Source of the DNA: Acanthornis magna
Taxonomy: Eukaryota > Chordata > Aves > Passeriformes > Acanthizidae
Length of the DNA: 64,000 nucleotides
Assembly: GCA_036785705.1 (NCBI GenBank)
Contig: JAWUZG010000084.1
Coordinates: 7,437,001-7,501,000 of the forward strand
Reading direction: 5' to 3'
How positions within the stretch are numbered: the first letter of the stretch is position 1; each line of letters starts with the position of its first letter. The notes beneath the pieces are model-generated. The model had not been told where the DNA came from. It made no database searches and saw nothing but the letters and a program-made list of their open reading frames with translations. The position numbers were made by a program, and so were the translations under genes. Of this stretch, positions 1 to 12,530 are shown piece by piece.

Positions 1-57
1 ATGCTTGAAGACAAAAGCTGGGAAGTGTTTGAAAGAAATCCAAAAACAGAGTTGGTA
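1..57 (+). other. Possible partial exon at the window edge
   Basis: Frame 1 is open from the first base for 19 codons, beginning ATG CTT GAA GAC. A stop codon (TGA) then overlaps a donor-like GTATGA at 55-60. If real, this is the 3' end of an exon whose start lies outside the window. Nineteen open codons are common by chance and the donor is only moderate. I do not recognise the peptide (MLEDKSWEVFERNPKTEL). It is recorded only because the window edge hides any acceptor. Confidence 0.1.
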
Positions 58-1620
58 TGAACCTGAATGGAAAACTAAGGTTTGCTTGCTACCTCATGGC
101 TTTGGACAGTTTGCTTTAAGTTACATCTTTTAAAACAGAAACATCTTTTGGGTATATCTTATTTGTGGATCCCTGGGCAAAATGAAGTTGGTATAACTGA
201 GAATAGTGTGTGGCTCACAGAAAGGGAGGTGCTGTATTGCTATTGGAGATGTGCACAATGTGTATATAGATTGAATTTTTGTGGGGACCCAAAAGCTCTA
301 TTCATTTTTACTTTTTTTCTTTTTTCTTTCCTTCAACCAAACTCAATATTTGGGGCTGCGTCACTACAGATAGCAGAGTTTGGGGACTTCAGTGTCATGT
401 GCAAGAAATAAGAACATTGTCACTGTTTATCTGACACTGTTTATCAGAGATTGATAGTTCAATACCTTTCAACTTGACTGGGAAGGTAAGGTGCAGGGAC
501 ATTTAAACCATGTTTTCATCAGGGGACTGATTTGGGCTGGTATTGGTGACACTGTTCATGTGTAAATGCCTGCTTTTAAAAGCACTGGTGTTTAGATAGG
601 ACCCATTTGTTTTCCTTTTGGAAAAAATCCCAAAGGAGGTACATCTAGATAATCAGAAAATTAGTGTTATGATAGAAAATAGAAATACTTAAAACTGTTA
701 ACCACTGATCATGCTAAAAGCAGTAATGTACATTTTTTTGAGCATGTGCCAAGGGAATAAATTTTAAATATCATTCATTTATAGGAAAAAGCATGTTAAT
801 GTTGTAAAAACATGTTCTAATCTCCTACTCAGTTTTATAGTCCCTTCTCCTTTACTCCTCATTCAGACTATTCATGCAAAACCTGAGATGTTACACAACA
901 ACAGATGCTGGATAATCCTTATGTATTTTTCATGTTTGTACCCAACACATTTGGTCATTTTCAAGTTATAACTGTGCTATTTGGCATAGCTTTCAAAAAT
1001 CTAACCAACTATGGGATGGAAAGTGCATTGTACAAAGTAGTGCTCTCATGTATCTCCCACTTCCCACTAGCTGCCCATTTCACAAACAGATATATAAACC
1101 TGGCATGGCCCAATATCATTATTCCGTAGCAGGTGTCAGTTGGGAGTTTTTTATATTGCAGGATCCCTTGACCTTTCTTTTGGGCACACGTACAGTGTGT
1201 TAATGATGAGCAATGTCCACACATCAGCACTAATTCAAACTTGAGCTCTTCCAGAGTTTGAAATATGCATGGATAAAGTCTGTGCAGATGGTCCTGAATT
1301 TTAATATATAAAAGTCACACTAAAACAAAGTTAACTTTTAAAATTCTGCAATAAATCACAAAAAGCTGAATATGATCCTCTGGATGTCTTAATTAGATGA
1401 ATTTCTTTCACTTAATCAGACATTCAAAGTCAAAGGGACAAAAGACACTGCCTCTTTTAGCCACTAAAACCTGAATAATGGCTTAGTGGTCAGCAGAGTT
1501 GATCAAATTACTTGCTGCCACTAGTGTTTATATTTGGTTGTATTATTTTTTTTAATAAGTTGAAAATCTCTGTTTCAATTTTTTTTATCAGAGAGAATCC
1601 AGAATATTCTTCATCAGGAA
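58..1620. other. Unique noncoding sequence
   Basis: AT-leaning unique sequence. The frames of 70-110 codons here have no domain-like content and no supporting splice sites. No repeat family was recognised apart from short T-rich runs, for example near 300-330 and 1540-1590. Confidence 0.5.
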
Positions 1621-1887
1621 TTGTAGTGATAGGACTAGGAATAATAGGTTCAAACGGAAAGAAGGGAAATTTAGATTAGCTAAATGGAAGAAATCTTTAC
1701 TGTGAGGGTGGTGAGGTACCGGAAGAGGTTGCCCAGACAAGCTGTGGGTGCCCATCCCTGTTTAAGGCCAGGCTGGATGGGGCTTCGAGTAACCTGATTT
1801 AATGGGAGGTGTCCCTGTCCAGGACAAGGGAGTTGAGATTGGAGGATCTTTAAGGTCCCTTCCAATGCAAACCATTCTATGATTCTG
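1621..1887 (+). mobile_element. CR1 LINE 3' tail (degraded)
   Basis: This is a 3'-terminal fragment of a chicken-repeat-1 (CR1) non-LTR retrotransposon in forward orientation. It shows the family's diagnostic blocks in order: 'gtgataggactagg', 'tttagattag', 'tttactgtgagggtggtgag', 'gaggttgcccagacaagctg', 'tgcccatccctg', 'ggatctttaaggtccct' and 'accattctatgattctgt'. CR1 copies end in short direct octamer-like repeats rather than poly(A), as seen here. The fragment is 5'-truncated, as is usual for the family. An open frame on the opposite strand (1680-1865) lies inside it and is a shadow of the repeat, not a gene. Confidence 0.93.
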
Positions 1888-2960
1888 TAACTCCTAGTGG
1901 CTGTATTTCCAGGCTAGCTGCCATCCAAGATTTTGGCTCACGGACATCTGCACATGAATGCATTTAAGGAATAGTTAGTTTGCAATCTGACGTTGGAAGA
2001 TGGGTAAATAGCAAGAATCAAGATGATCCCCACAGCCCAATGTTTAGGTCTCTCTGGTAGGAACCAGCAGTAAGAAGGGCAGGGGTTGAGCATCCAGGGT
2101 ATCCTCTGGGCTTGGAGAGGGACACTGCACCCTCTGTGTGCTGTTCAGAGCTCAGCCCTGTGCGTGTCCCAGCTCACACCGAGCACATGGAGGCCATCAC
2201 ACCGGAGCAGCCCGGCTCTCAAGGACTCCTATTTACCACAGGCACATGGAACTTTTAAGAAACTTCACATATGGCTAAATTAACAGGATTTTCTAATGAG
2301 GAAATTAGCAAGTGTCCAGCTGCTTCAGGGTTCTCTCTATGCTGAGTTCCCACATTTCTTCTCCAAATCTTAAAAATGTTCCATTTTGTTTTAAAAAAGT
2401 GATTTGTGCTGGCAAACTCTCCAGGTTTTTCTAGCTTTATTGAAAACAGCTGTGGTATTTTTGCTGAAGTGGGATGTCTTTGGTTTTGTGTGTTTGGTTT
2501 TTTGGTTTTTAATTAAGTCAGAGGTAGAGCTGGAGCACAGAAATGTCAGTTGCAACTATAAACAAAGTTTTTAGAGAATGGTGAGGAAGAGAGAGCCTGA
2601 GAGCAAGGATTTACAATGGGGAAGTGTTAGGATTGACTCTAGGTGTCACTGTGAGCTGTGCCTGTAATTCTGCAGCTCCATTTCCACTTTTATTCAGTGA
2701 CCCCCACTTTCCAGCCACCTTCCTCCTCTCTATTTCTCCCATCTCTCCCTCTCTGACTCTGTAACACGCACATGTATGCAAAGAAGTCTCTGACAAATAA
2801 TAGCTGGAAGCAAGGAAATTACTGTGATCATTAGAGAACATGGCACTGATGTAAATTAATAGATATTTAATAAAAATGCTGATTAACTGAATAGTTATGA
2901 TATGTGATATCTCATTTATATGAAGCCCTGGAAAGTGAACAAGTGAAAAAAGAGTAGCTG
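1888..2960. other. Unique noncoding sequence
   Basis: Unique sequence with a T/G-rich low-complexity patch at about 2476-2515 (TTTGGTTTTTTGG type). The 123-codon frame on the minus strand at 2611-2982 has no recognisable domain and includes a CT-rich stretch. No gene is supported. Confidence 0.5.
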
Positions 2961-3000
2961 AGCTTTCTTTTGCCCATTTCAATATTTCTACAGGTAAGAG
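2960..3000 (+). promoter_or_regulatory. Recursive-splice-like joined acceptor/donor motif
   Basis: A pyrimidine-rich run ('agctttcttttgcccatttc') is followed by 'aatatttctacag', and the AG at 2992-2993 is directly joined to a donor GTAAGAG at 2994-3000. An acceptor abutting a donor is the signature of recursive splicing, in which very long introns are removed in steps. It is the best of three such motifs on the + strand. Chance alone gives a few AGGTAAG heptamers in 64 kb, so the call rests on the pyrimidine tract and on an unproven long + strand intron. Confidence 0.2.
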
Positions 3001-3683
3001 CAGAAGGTAAACACTCGCAAATAAGATACCCTGCCAGTTTTTCTGATCTGCATTGGGCAGGGCCAGATTATTTTAGGGATTACAGGCTTGATTGCAGGCA
3101 CAAGGGGTTCTGGGAAATTTTGAAACTCTACCCACCAAAAAAAGCAACCTCTATCTCTTAATGTTTTCTGTTCACTAATATTAAGTTAACTTCCCAATTT
3201 ATAATTTAGAATGCTTTCCTATAAGATCCACTTAGAGAATACTAACTAATGACATACAGCAACATCATTAAACACTTTAGTGCCTCAGGGTAACAGACTA
3301 CAATGCATCCTGCAAAGTAGCACTTAGAGGCTGTATGAACATATTCTGTCACCTTGCAATCTTTTATAGCATAGCCCTGGGAATGTGCAGGGAGATAACA
3401 CGCAGTGGAATAGAACAAAGTCTGCTGGAGTCACACTCTCCTTAACGTGAGGAATTATCAAGATGCCATACGTTTCCCAGTTAGGTCCCAAACAGATGAA
3501 CTTTTGTAAATGAGCAAATTTAAATGCCTTCTTATCACACATAGGCAGAATGCTGTTTTCATGGTGTTACTGAGAGTCTGATGTTACTTTTAAGTGACTT
3601 TGTGCGGTGATCAGTACTTTGGTTCTAATTAGTAAAAGTAGTTGCTGCCTTAGATTTAAATCATAAACAGAAAAATAGGTCAT

Positions 3684-4105
3684 CTAATGTTTTAATTCAC
3701 CCCTCTGCCAACCTGAAATTATTCCTTGCTGTACATATTCTAACTTTTTTCCTGCATCACTTAAAATTTCCTTAGCAACAGTTTGCATGACTTCATGGTT
3801 TTTTCTTTGGAATTTAGTAGGGTTCTTCTGAAGGACAAGAGCAATTTTTAAAGCTGCTTTGTAGAACTCCATATCCTTTTTGATTCGGGTTCCTCTGACA
3901 GTGCTGAATCTTGAATTTTTGTAGCATCCCATGGGAAAGGGAAGGCAATCTGCAAAGTTTGCTTGTTGTTAGATGGAAGTTCTGAACCAACTCTCCTTGG
4001 TTTTCATCTTCGCCTTGTACTGCATCGCACACTGAACGTTCAATATGGTGATGACTCCGAGATGCACCCTGTCACTAATCTAGTCACTCGTGGCTGCTGT
4101 GATTA
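3684..4105 (-). pseudogene. Unrecognised coding-like relic with an in-frame stop
   Basis: On the minus strand one frame runs from about 4105 down to the stop at 3684-3686, with a single internal TAA near 3973. Downstream of that stop about 96 codons are open. An ATG at 3932 gives an 82-residue peptide whose middle part (about residues 20-70) is lysine-, glutamate- and leucine-rich and reads like an amphipathic helical segment, for example KKDMEFYKAALKIALVLQK. I do not recognise a family. No poly(A) tail or flanking target-site duplication is visible, so origin as a processed retrocopy is not shown. A chance open frame in AT-rich DNA remains the simplest alternative. No splice acceptor or donor was found that would make it an exon. 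Confidence 0.18.
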
Positions 4106-5379
4106 TCCAGTCCCCACAAAATTACTCATGGACAATGTCATCAGTATAGTCTCACCTCTGAATGGAGCAGCCCTTTTTTCTTTCCCTTTTTTTTCCCCCT
4201 CTTTTTTAAATCGGGATTAAGCAGTCAGATCTGATGACACTTCACACAAGTGCAGCTGTTTGAAAACATACTGTCCTTTCAATCACAGTAAGTGACAGTG
4301 TGCACAGTGTGCACTCCACTGATGCCACGGCTGCCTTTGATGCCTGCTCTGACTTGCTTTAAGATAAATAGTTCAGAGGAAAATTCTTTACAGTAGCAAA
4401 CTACTTTTGCCAAATGTTTAGCTCTATATAGTTCTTTTTTTCCCCTTACTTTTTTCTTTTAAAAGGAAAATATAACAGGGATTAAATTGGGGGAGAGTTG
4501 AGGAGCCATTTCCTAGGATGAATTTTTTTTTTACTGGGAACAGGCTTAAATTCCTGTATATTTAGAGCAAAGGAGTGGGTGTGAGGAAATATGTCTAAGC
4601 TCCTTGCTCCCATCTCCATGCCCAGTTTCTCTCTCATGGATATTATAGAGGCTTGAGTGGGAGTTTGGGATTTTTCAGTATGTGGGAAACAGCTAGTGGC
4701 AAAAGAAACCTGCGGAGCTGAGTAAACCCCACATGATTGCATCTCTAATTTCTTCCTTCATGCTGTCCTTTGGGTGATGAGATGTGGGAGATGAGCCCTG
4801 TGGGCTCCAGCTGGCAGGAGAAAGGCAGGGAGCAGGGACAGGGCATCTCAGAAGGTCACTCCTTAGTCTGCTCCACCACTGCTCCGTGCAGTCACTGCCC
4901 TAGGGGTCAGAGGGACACCAGAGTGGAGCCAGCGCTGACCTGGGGCAGATGCCAAAGGCTGAGGCAGTGCTTGCTCTGCCCATACTGAACACTGACTGCT
5001 GGCTGGGCCAGGAGGAAAGATCCCCTTCAATAGCTGCGAGTCCTAAAGTTTCAGGAAAGAGCCATCATATATTGCAGGAGGGATTAAAGGTGTAGAACAC
5101 CTTGGCAGGTCTGATGGAGTCTTGTGTGGCTTTTGTTTGCTCTTTGCGGAGAATTTAGGGATGAAGAATGTTTCCAGCAGGGGAGAAGGAGTGGAAGAAT
5201 CTTAATGGAAAATGCTCTTAGTCATAGCAGAAATTTTCAGTAAGTGTTTTGTAGCCTTTTTTTTTCTGTAACATTTTCTGGTGCTGAGTGCAAGTCATGC
5301 AGTATTTAAATTCCCTTCATCTCTGATGATTCACTGAAGGTCAGGTCTCTTGAAGTAATATTTTCTTTCTTATCTTCAC
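4106..5379. other. Unique noncoding sequence, GC-richer patch
   Basis: Contains T-rich runs at about 4176-4208 and a somewhat GC-richer patch at about 4780-5010. The open frame in that patch has no recognisable protein character. Nothing else was identified. Confidence 0.45.
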
Positions 5380-5890
5380 CTAATCAATCATGTCATACAT
5401 AAGAAGTCCAAGCAGTTGTATCAGTGCTTTAGGACAATGTAACACTATTAGACCAATCAAAATAAACCAATCACATATTAGAAATTATTTTAAAGTGATA
5501 CTTTAAACAGGCTGCCAAATCAAGCTGATAAAATAACACTCATTGGTCATTACAATGTGGAGGAACTTGCAGGGTTTTTTCTTCTTCTAGGATATTTAAC
5601 TGCCTGGCTTCTAATATTTCTTTTAATGTTTGCTTTTGCCTGGCAGGAATGTGATAAAATTATGCAAAGCTATGATTCGCATAGAACAAATACAGATTGC
5701 AAACTATATAATGTTATCCTGGCCTGCTGTTTATAAAGCAATGAATATGCCTGCTAACTCTGTATGCTGATGATTTTTTGCAGCCAGGTTTATAGCTGGA
5801 TGAATGACCTTTACTTTTTCTAATTATTATTTTACACAAGCAAATAATTTACTTTTATAATCATAAGCAATCATTGAGAAAGACCCTTGG
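5380..5890. promoter_or_regulatory. Conserved-noncoding-like AT-rich block
   Basis: A unique, AT-rich block dense in transcription-factor-like words. It has two CCAATC boxes 14 bp apart (5453 and 5467), an octamer-like ATGCAAAG (5662-5669), and several TAAT/ATTA homeodomain cores (for example 5821-5832 and 5850-5853). It also has a good splice-acceptor-like sequence ending at 5645 ('tttgcctggcag') followed by two open frames, but no donor closes an exon. The balanced, non-repetitive texture resembles vertebrate developmental enhancers. This is an impression; no alignment was possible. Confidence 0.22.
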
Positions 5891-8800
5891 CAGGTGCTGG
5901 CATGTTGTACTTTTCATATCGTTCAGTAAATAGCCTTTTTGTGGTTCTGGTGTGGTTTCTATGCCTTGTGTGTTGCTCTGCACAGAAATAATGTGAATTT
6001 AAACTTAAGGCAAATTATCTCAATTGCATATATATGAGTTTGCATAAAATCAGGGGCTTTCCTCGTGCAGTCAGGCCTGTTGCGTAAATGGCCTAATGGC
6101 TCTGGTGCAGCTTCTGCTCAAGAGTGACTGAAGACATCAAACTTTTCTCACCAAAGCAGACAACTGTGTCAACTTACACATATTCTAAGGACTTGGAGAA
6201 AATCCGATTGTTTCATGGTCAGTGTGCCCAGAAGGGCACTGTCACCAGTGGCCAGTTTCTCAGCCATAGGCAGTTAAGCAGAAGCATATGAAAAGGCTGG
6301 CTCAGTCTCTTCACTATTTGAGTCTTTCTGAGCATCTCAAGGGTCAGACACTGTTTTAAAGCACTTACAATAGAATGGCAGTGACTGAATTGCTGACAGC
6401 ATAGCATGCAATCTTGCTCAAGAAGTGTAGTGTTAGTCTAGAGACAACATGGGGTAGTTTAGAGACACCTGAGCTGTTTCAGCAATAACACTGAACTTTC
6501 ATGCTTCAGCTCTTTCTGATACAGCTGCTTGTTTCACAAACAGGTGTCTAAAACTGCTGTGAAAGTCACTTCACCTGCAGACTGAGCAAAAGTCTACTGA
6601 CTTTTCATATAATGATGTAGTGTCAAGTTATAATGTGCACATTTTGTCTCTTGGGAATTGCAACTTGGGAGCCTGTTGTCTGTGAAAATGAGAAGAGACC
6701 CATGCTTTGAGGGGGCTGGCAAAGAAACCTGCTGGAGGCTGCCCTTCGTTTCACTGTGTTTTCCCTCACTGATCAGTTGTGCAGCAGAGGGACTAATTCT
6801 GCTGTTTGTGTCACAGGATTTTTCCCATATCTTTTCCATTTCAGGAACAAATTAATTGGTTTTTGGTTTGTTTTTTCCTAGTGCATTCATAGAAATGCCA
6901 CAAACCCCATTCTTTCTGCAGAATCTGCTGCTGCTCTGCATTGCTGCATAAGAGTGACTATAATAGCCATGTGACACTTTGACAAGAGTAATTATACCCA
7001 GAGGGGTTGGTAATTTATGTTGGGTAGCAGGTGGTATCATTTCCTGGTTAGTCTGTACCCTAACTTGTTATTATCTATGGCCATCAGCAGCTGGAGTGAC
7101 ACCTACAGAGGAGCCCTTGGAGCTCACAGCAGGGGACAGAGCTGTTCCATTTGACTGTGGATCGAAGGAATCCCTCCATCCCTCACGCTGCGTGCAACAC
7201 AACCTTTGGTAACGCAGTGGGCCAGGCCAGGCATGACTCATCTCATTGACTTTCCCCTCTTGTGCATGACTTTTTAACAGGTTATGCTTGACAGAGAATG
7301 TGTTGCTACTTCCTTTCGGCCACTGTCATTATGCCACTGACTCACTCATATATAACAGGCCATCTAAATAGCTGCTGTCCCTAAGGGAAGATCTTTTACT
7401 ACAATATTTCTTTGGTTTGGCAAGTGACTTCATTGCTCGTTTCTGAGATGAGCACCCCATTGTTTTGGGAGTTGTACGCACACATAATTAGGGACAGAGT
7501 CTTCCTCTGACAAGCTTTTGCCCTTAAAAGAAAAGAAAGAGAGGCAGATGGAAAATGGACGTGACACGGAGGTAAGAATAAGTAAATTATCAAAGAAGGT
7601 CAGGCCAAGGATCTGTGACAGAGCAAAGAGTTGATCAGGTTCTTGGAAAGGCTAAATATAATAGCCTAATGACACACTAACCTGTACTTTCTTTTTCCCC
7701 CCGCCTTGTTTTTTTCTCCCCAAGCATGTTGTGTTGCATTAGTTTTTTGAGAATTCTCATGAACTGCTGTATTCCAGCTCAAGCAATTCATCATTGTCCT
7801 AAAACCATAGTACAGTCTCCTCAGTCTTGTGAAACTCTCTGGACACCTGGGCACATGCTGAAAATCTAGATCTATAGTCCTTGATCTTTGAGGGTTTTTT
7901 CCAGCTCCTCCCATTTCCAGTTTTTAGCTTTCTCCCCTCATTTCTTCTACTTTTTGAATCCCCAATCCTGAAGATTCTCACTTTTACCTTCTTCCTTCCC
8001 TTACCAGCCCTGGTAATACTGACTTTTTCCTTGTAACTGGTGTAATGAACTTGTTTTATCTCCTCTCAGATCCCTTTCCCCGGTGTCCTTCTGTTCATTT
8101 TTAAAATATCATCTTCTCAACTGCCTCAAAATGTAGCCACTGTTTATATCATTCACTTATTTTATCAAGTGAGATCAACATCTGAGGTCCTGCTGGTTTT
8201 TTCTAAACCTGTTTACTCATCTGGAATCAGCCAGAGGTCCAGGTCCACATATGTGATCCTGACTGGAAGGCATTTAGAGGAGCTCTCCTCCTGTGTGATT
8301 TCTGTGCTGGGAACATCTCCCGTGTACAGATATCTAAGGTACCTCCAGACAAATGCATTACCTTGGTGCTGCAGCTCTGCCTGGCACCCCATATATATGG
8401 CTAGAGTGCTTAATTTACCCTCTAGGTGAGACTGCAGATTCTTTAGGTAGTTTCAAAAGCTTTACTCTACACTTGGATTCTTGACATTTACCTTTTATAG
8501 CTGTCATGATCCTTGAAGTGATCCTTCTTTTAATCCATGGGCTAGAAATATTGCTGAATGTGTTATATATTTCATAGGGGGTTTTGAAGTTGTTTTTTTT
8601 TTAGGAGAAGTGGGGTTTTGTGGATTTTTTCTTTCCTTAGAGAAATGATAGAGTGCTCAAAAATAATGACAAAGAGCTCACAGTGCTTGTCATGGATATC
8701 TTTCCTTTTTTTCTTTGCAGTGAGAAGGTAACATTGTCAGAGCATTCACTGTTTTCCTCCGACTAGGACATGGAACTCTTAGTTTAGTGTCATCCTTTCT

Positions 8801-9902
8801 GTTGATGTCAATTAATTGCCAGTACATCAGTGACTGGTACGTAGTTACCTAGGGCCTCACATCCTGAATGCTCTAAATGCATTTTACAAAGAGAGCTCTA
8901 GGATGGGCGGCACCAATGACTCGCTAGGAGCACAAGAAAAGTAGTGGCCAGTGGGAATTATGCTTCCCCCAGCAGGAAGACAGGACGGTGGTGTTCATGC
9001 CCTACTCCTTAATTTAGTGCCGTAGTCTTTGTAATGTCTGTGTGTATTCATGGGCTTCTAGTGTCATGCGCCACTGAGTAGAGCCAAGGGAACAATCTAT
9101 GGCTGGTCGTTATCAAGTTTGCCATGAGGATGAGGTGTATCCTGTGGGATGCATCTTCAGCTGTGCTGCAGGAAATGGCTTTCATACAGAAATATCATAC
9201 AGAAAGGGCTGGACCATCTTTAGGATTGTAGAACTGAAAATTGTTAATTTGTATGAAGTACGCAAGGGCAAATGTAAATTTAATTTTCTATAGGCTCATT
9301 AAATGGCTCTGCCAAAGAAAGAAAGAAATGCATGGATATTTCACTAGACACACCCTGGTGAAATGGGTCTTGTAAAAACCAAATTGATCTGTTGACGATA
9401 AGAAAGTGTGCAGGTAATTGTGTGAGTCCCAGGTATAATCCTGGGCATTTGTGCTAAAAACATAATATAGGGATGCAAAGAAGAACCTGATTTTTCTCAC
9501 AGGAGAATGGAGAAGCTTTCTTGGTGGAAATAATGGAATCTGATTTGCTTAGCTTAGCAAAATGAAACCCATACAAATTTTAGTGACTAAAATCAAAGAA
9601 AAATAATTAGTAGCAGTAGTGGTTGTGAGTAAATGTGGACCCACACAAGAAGACCACTTAGCTGCCAGAGAGGAGCACATTTCTAGAATACCTTGCCCAA
9701 AGATTTTCCCTGGTAAAATGGTAGTGGCAAACAGTGAGCCAGTTTTGAAAGTTGCAAAGCAGTTATGTGAGTTTGCTGCTGCTACTGGAACCTCAACTTG
9801 ACATCCCAGGAGAACCCATTCATTTCTGCATTCTACTGCCACAAACAATTTTACCTTAATTTAAGGAATTCATATTTCAGCACTTTTTTATTGTCTGGTG
9901 TC
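5891..9902. other. Unique noncoding sequence
   Basis: No repeats beyond short homopolymers, and no open frame longer than about 90 codons with protein-like composition. A T/G low-complexity patch lies at about 6860-6880. No RNA gene or splice pair was found that I would defend. Confidence 0.5.
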
Positions 9903-9924
9903 TTTTTTTTTTTTTTTTTTTTTT
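9903..9924 (+). repeat. Poly(T) tract, 22 bases
   Basis: An uninterrupted run of T. It could be the reverse complement of a retrocopy's poly(A) tail, but no recognisable source gene adjoins it. Confidence 0.95.
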
Positions 9925-10179
9925 AATGGATAGAATAATGATCTTGAATTCTAGCACCACTTTAAGAGTTTTCAAGCTGACTCCTTCCTTCCACAGTTCC
10001 CCAATTTACCAGCAGTAGCTGAATGAGCCAATTGGTTTTATCTCATATTCTGCTCTACTTTTCACATCAGGAGTACTAATTTGTGTCCTGGAGTCAGTGA
10101 AGGCAGCCTGAGTACTTACTGATAGTACAGTTCCCCATGGGAACCTCTTGTACCCCATCTAGCTGAATTCAGCTGCTAT

Positions 10180-10460
10180 TTGTTTTTCAGCTTACATTTT
10201 AAAAAAAATTTGATAAAACCTGAGGGAATTAGTTTCCTAATTCTTGCAGAATTACAATGTGAGTTGGATGAATAATTTCCTCAGACTTGTTTGAAAATCT
10301 CAGATTGTTATTCTAATATTATTCGTAGTACTGCATGTGTTTTCATAGCTAGAAATCTGCAATAAATAAGCTCCCAGAATCACATTAATTACAAGAATAT
10401 TCACTTACAGAGTCATTTGTAAACAAAACTCGTACCTGGATTAGGTTGTATAATTTTTTT
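10180..10460. promoter_or_regulatory. Conserved-noncoding-like block
   Basis: AT-rich unique sequence with repeated ATTA/TAAT cores and a near-palindromic 'ggaattagtttcctaattc' at about 10224-10242. The texture suggests an enhancer-type element. There is no direct evidence of conservation. Confidence 0.17.
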
Positions 10461-12219
10461 TTTTAAAAGTAAGACTGCATATTAAGAAGCTGAACACACT
10501 GCCTTACATAACAGCTACACATCCTGCACCAGCTGTAATTTCCATAGCACTGAACTTTAAATGAGAGAAGACAAGAGTTGTGACAAAGGACATGTTTTGA
10601 AATTTCAGAGCCTTAATTCTGTAAATTAGTCAAATAAAGGTGGATGCAATTTATCATAAAGCAGACTAAATTTCTGTCAGGTTTTTCCCCAATTAATGGT
10701 TTTTCAACCTTACAAATGAGAATAAGTGTGTATGGCAAGGGAATCTTGTTCCCTTAACAGAAAGGGAACAGATGCCTAACCTGTAAGTTTGCATATCTCT
10801 GTTTTATTGCTGTGGGACTTGCCAGTTCTAGGGTCAAAGCAGAGCCCTAACTAGTGGGAATGGAATGGAAAAGGAAGGTAAAAAGGTAAAGGAAAGAGAT
10901 GAAATCAATAATAAAGGGTTCAAAACACTTGTCTGATGAGTTTTCTAGTAGATAGCAGTGTCAAAGAATAAAATTGAGCTGTAGGGTAACATGCTACCTT
11001 TCTGTCCAGTCAGTTCATTGGAAAAGACTATATTTGATTCAAAGCTCTGTAGAGACGTCTGAGAGAAGCTGTTTTCCATGATGCACAAGAAATTCTGAAG
11101 GAATTAAAATACTTTTGGTTAGTTACATTATGCTGCATTCTTCTCATTAACAAGGGGACTGGCAGAATTTGATGGTTCCTCAGTCTTTGACTTTTCTGGA
11201 GATTAAGGTATTTCCCATCATTTGGTGTGAAAATATTCCTGGTCTCTTTAAGGGAGGATAAGACAGTGGATAAATTGCGACCAGGCACTAAGAAGCCTTC
11301 AGATAAAACTTTATTCCCCAAATGAGAATTGCTAACAGGACTTCCAAAAGGCTTATTACAGCCCTTCGCTTCCCACATTTTTTTGGGTGATCAAATCTTT
11401 GCTAGTTCATGTAGCTTATGAGCATTCAAAAAGGCCTGTTGTAAAAGGTTCATCACTTAAATCACATTTTTGATATCACCTGATAGCATTTTCAGATCTG
11501 GAGAGTACAATAGCTTCATTGTGGATTTGATAACAGGGTGATTAGTTTTACAAATGGCATTGGAATTCTTCCCACTAAATTCGGGGTGCTTGTGGAAGCA
11601 AACTACCTGAGGTCCCCTGCCGTCACTGCAGAGCACAAGACACTTGGAAAGCAGCTCTCACGTTGCCTGTATAAGTACTGCTTTTAAGAATAACTACTTT
11701 TGGTGCTCTTCGGAAAATTAAGTTAGATTAGACCCCCAACTTTCAGAGGGTTGGAGTCAGGCAAGAAGGGTCTGTCACTTCCAGACAATTCCTTGGAGGC
11801 CCAGATGATGAGGACTGGGGAGAACTTTACCACACAGATCTACTTGCTGGATATAACCTTAATATATCTGTCCTTTATTGAAGAAAATTCACTATCCAGA
11901 CTCTACCTGGCTTATGAATAAATCCAAGACTTTTATATATCCTTGGAATTTTTTTTTTTCCGAGTCCTTTATTCTGCACAGAACTCTGCTTCTCAGAGTA
12001 AAAGGTTAATGATCTTTGGGTCTGGGCTGACCCAGGATCAGAGCAGCAGTTTTTTTCCTCGACTGCAGTGGGAGGTGAATTTCAGGGCTTGTTTGAAAAC
12101 CTGGCTTTACATGCAGCTCAGGTTTAGACAGGGGGACCTTGTGTAGTGCAAGTCCTCTGTGAAATTAGGTGACTCTATGTTGAAAGAGGCAATTTTTTGA
12201 TTAAAAGAAAAAAATCTGA
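10461..12219. other. Unique noncoding sequence
   Basis: Includes a purine-rich patch (about 10858-10905, GGAA/GGTAAA words). A minus-strand 116-codon frame at 11028-11378 has no domain signature and no flanking splice pair that I could support. Confidence 0.45.
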
Positions 12220-12530
12220 TAAAAGCATGTGTTTGTTTTTGGAGAACAGCACGACAATGTGTATCGTTTTTATCTGTCAACAGCCATCACCTTGTCAGAG
12301 TTTGGCTGCTGTTGATTTATTACAACCTATGCGAATGTATAATTGGTAGGCTGGTCCTCAGATCTGTGAAGGAGAGGCACAAATTTGGAAGCCAGATGTC
12401 CCATGGTAATGCGCTAAAAGAGAGAGATAATCACCAAAGAGCTGAGGAGCCCTTCAACTCATTACTCTTACATACTCTCTTAGCCTTAAGATTTATCAGT
12501 GTTTGTAATGAAAGCATCTAAAATGGAAAC
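12220..12530. promoter_or_regulatory. Conserved-noncoding-like block with an inverted repeat
   Basis: Unique sequence containing an exact 8-bp inverted repeat, TCAACAGC at 12277-12284 and GCTGTTGA at 12308-12315, separated by 23 bp. It is followed by AT-rich homeodomain-type words such as 'aatgtataattgg'. The stem is too short for a convincing microRNA precursor, and paired protein-binding sites are at least as likely. The overall texture resembles a vertebrate CNE. Confidence 0.22.

Noticed and set aside
1680..1865. 61-codon minus-strand frame
   Set aside because: Lies wholly inside a CR1 tail.
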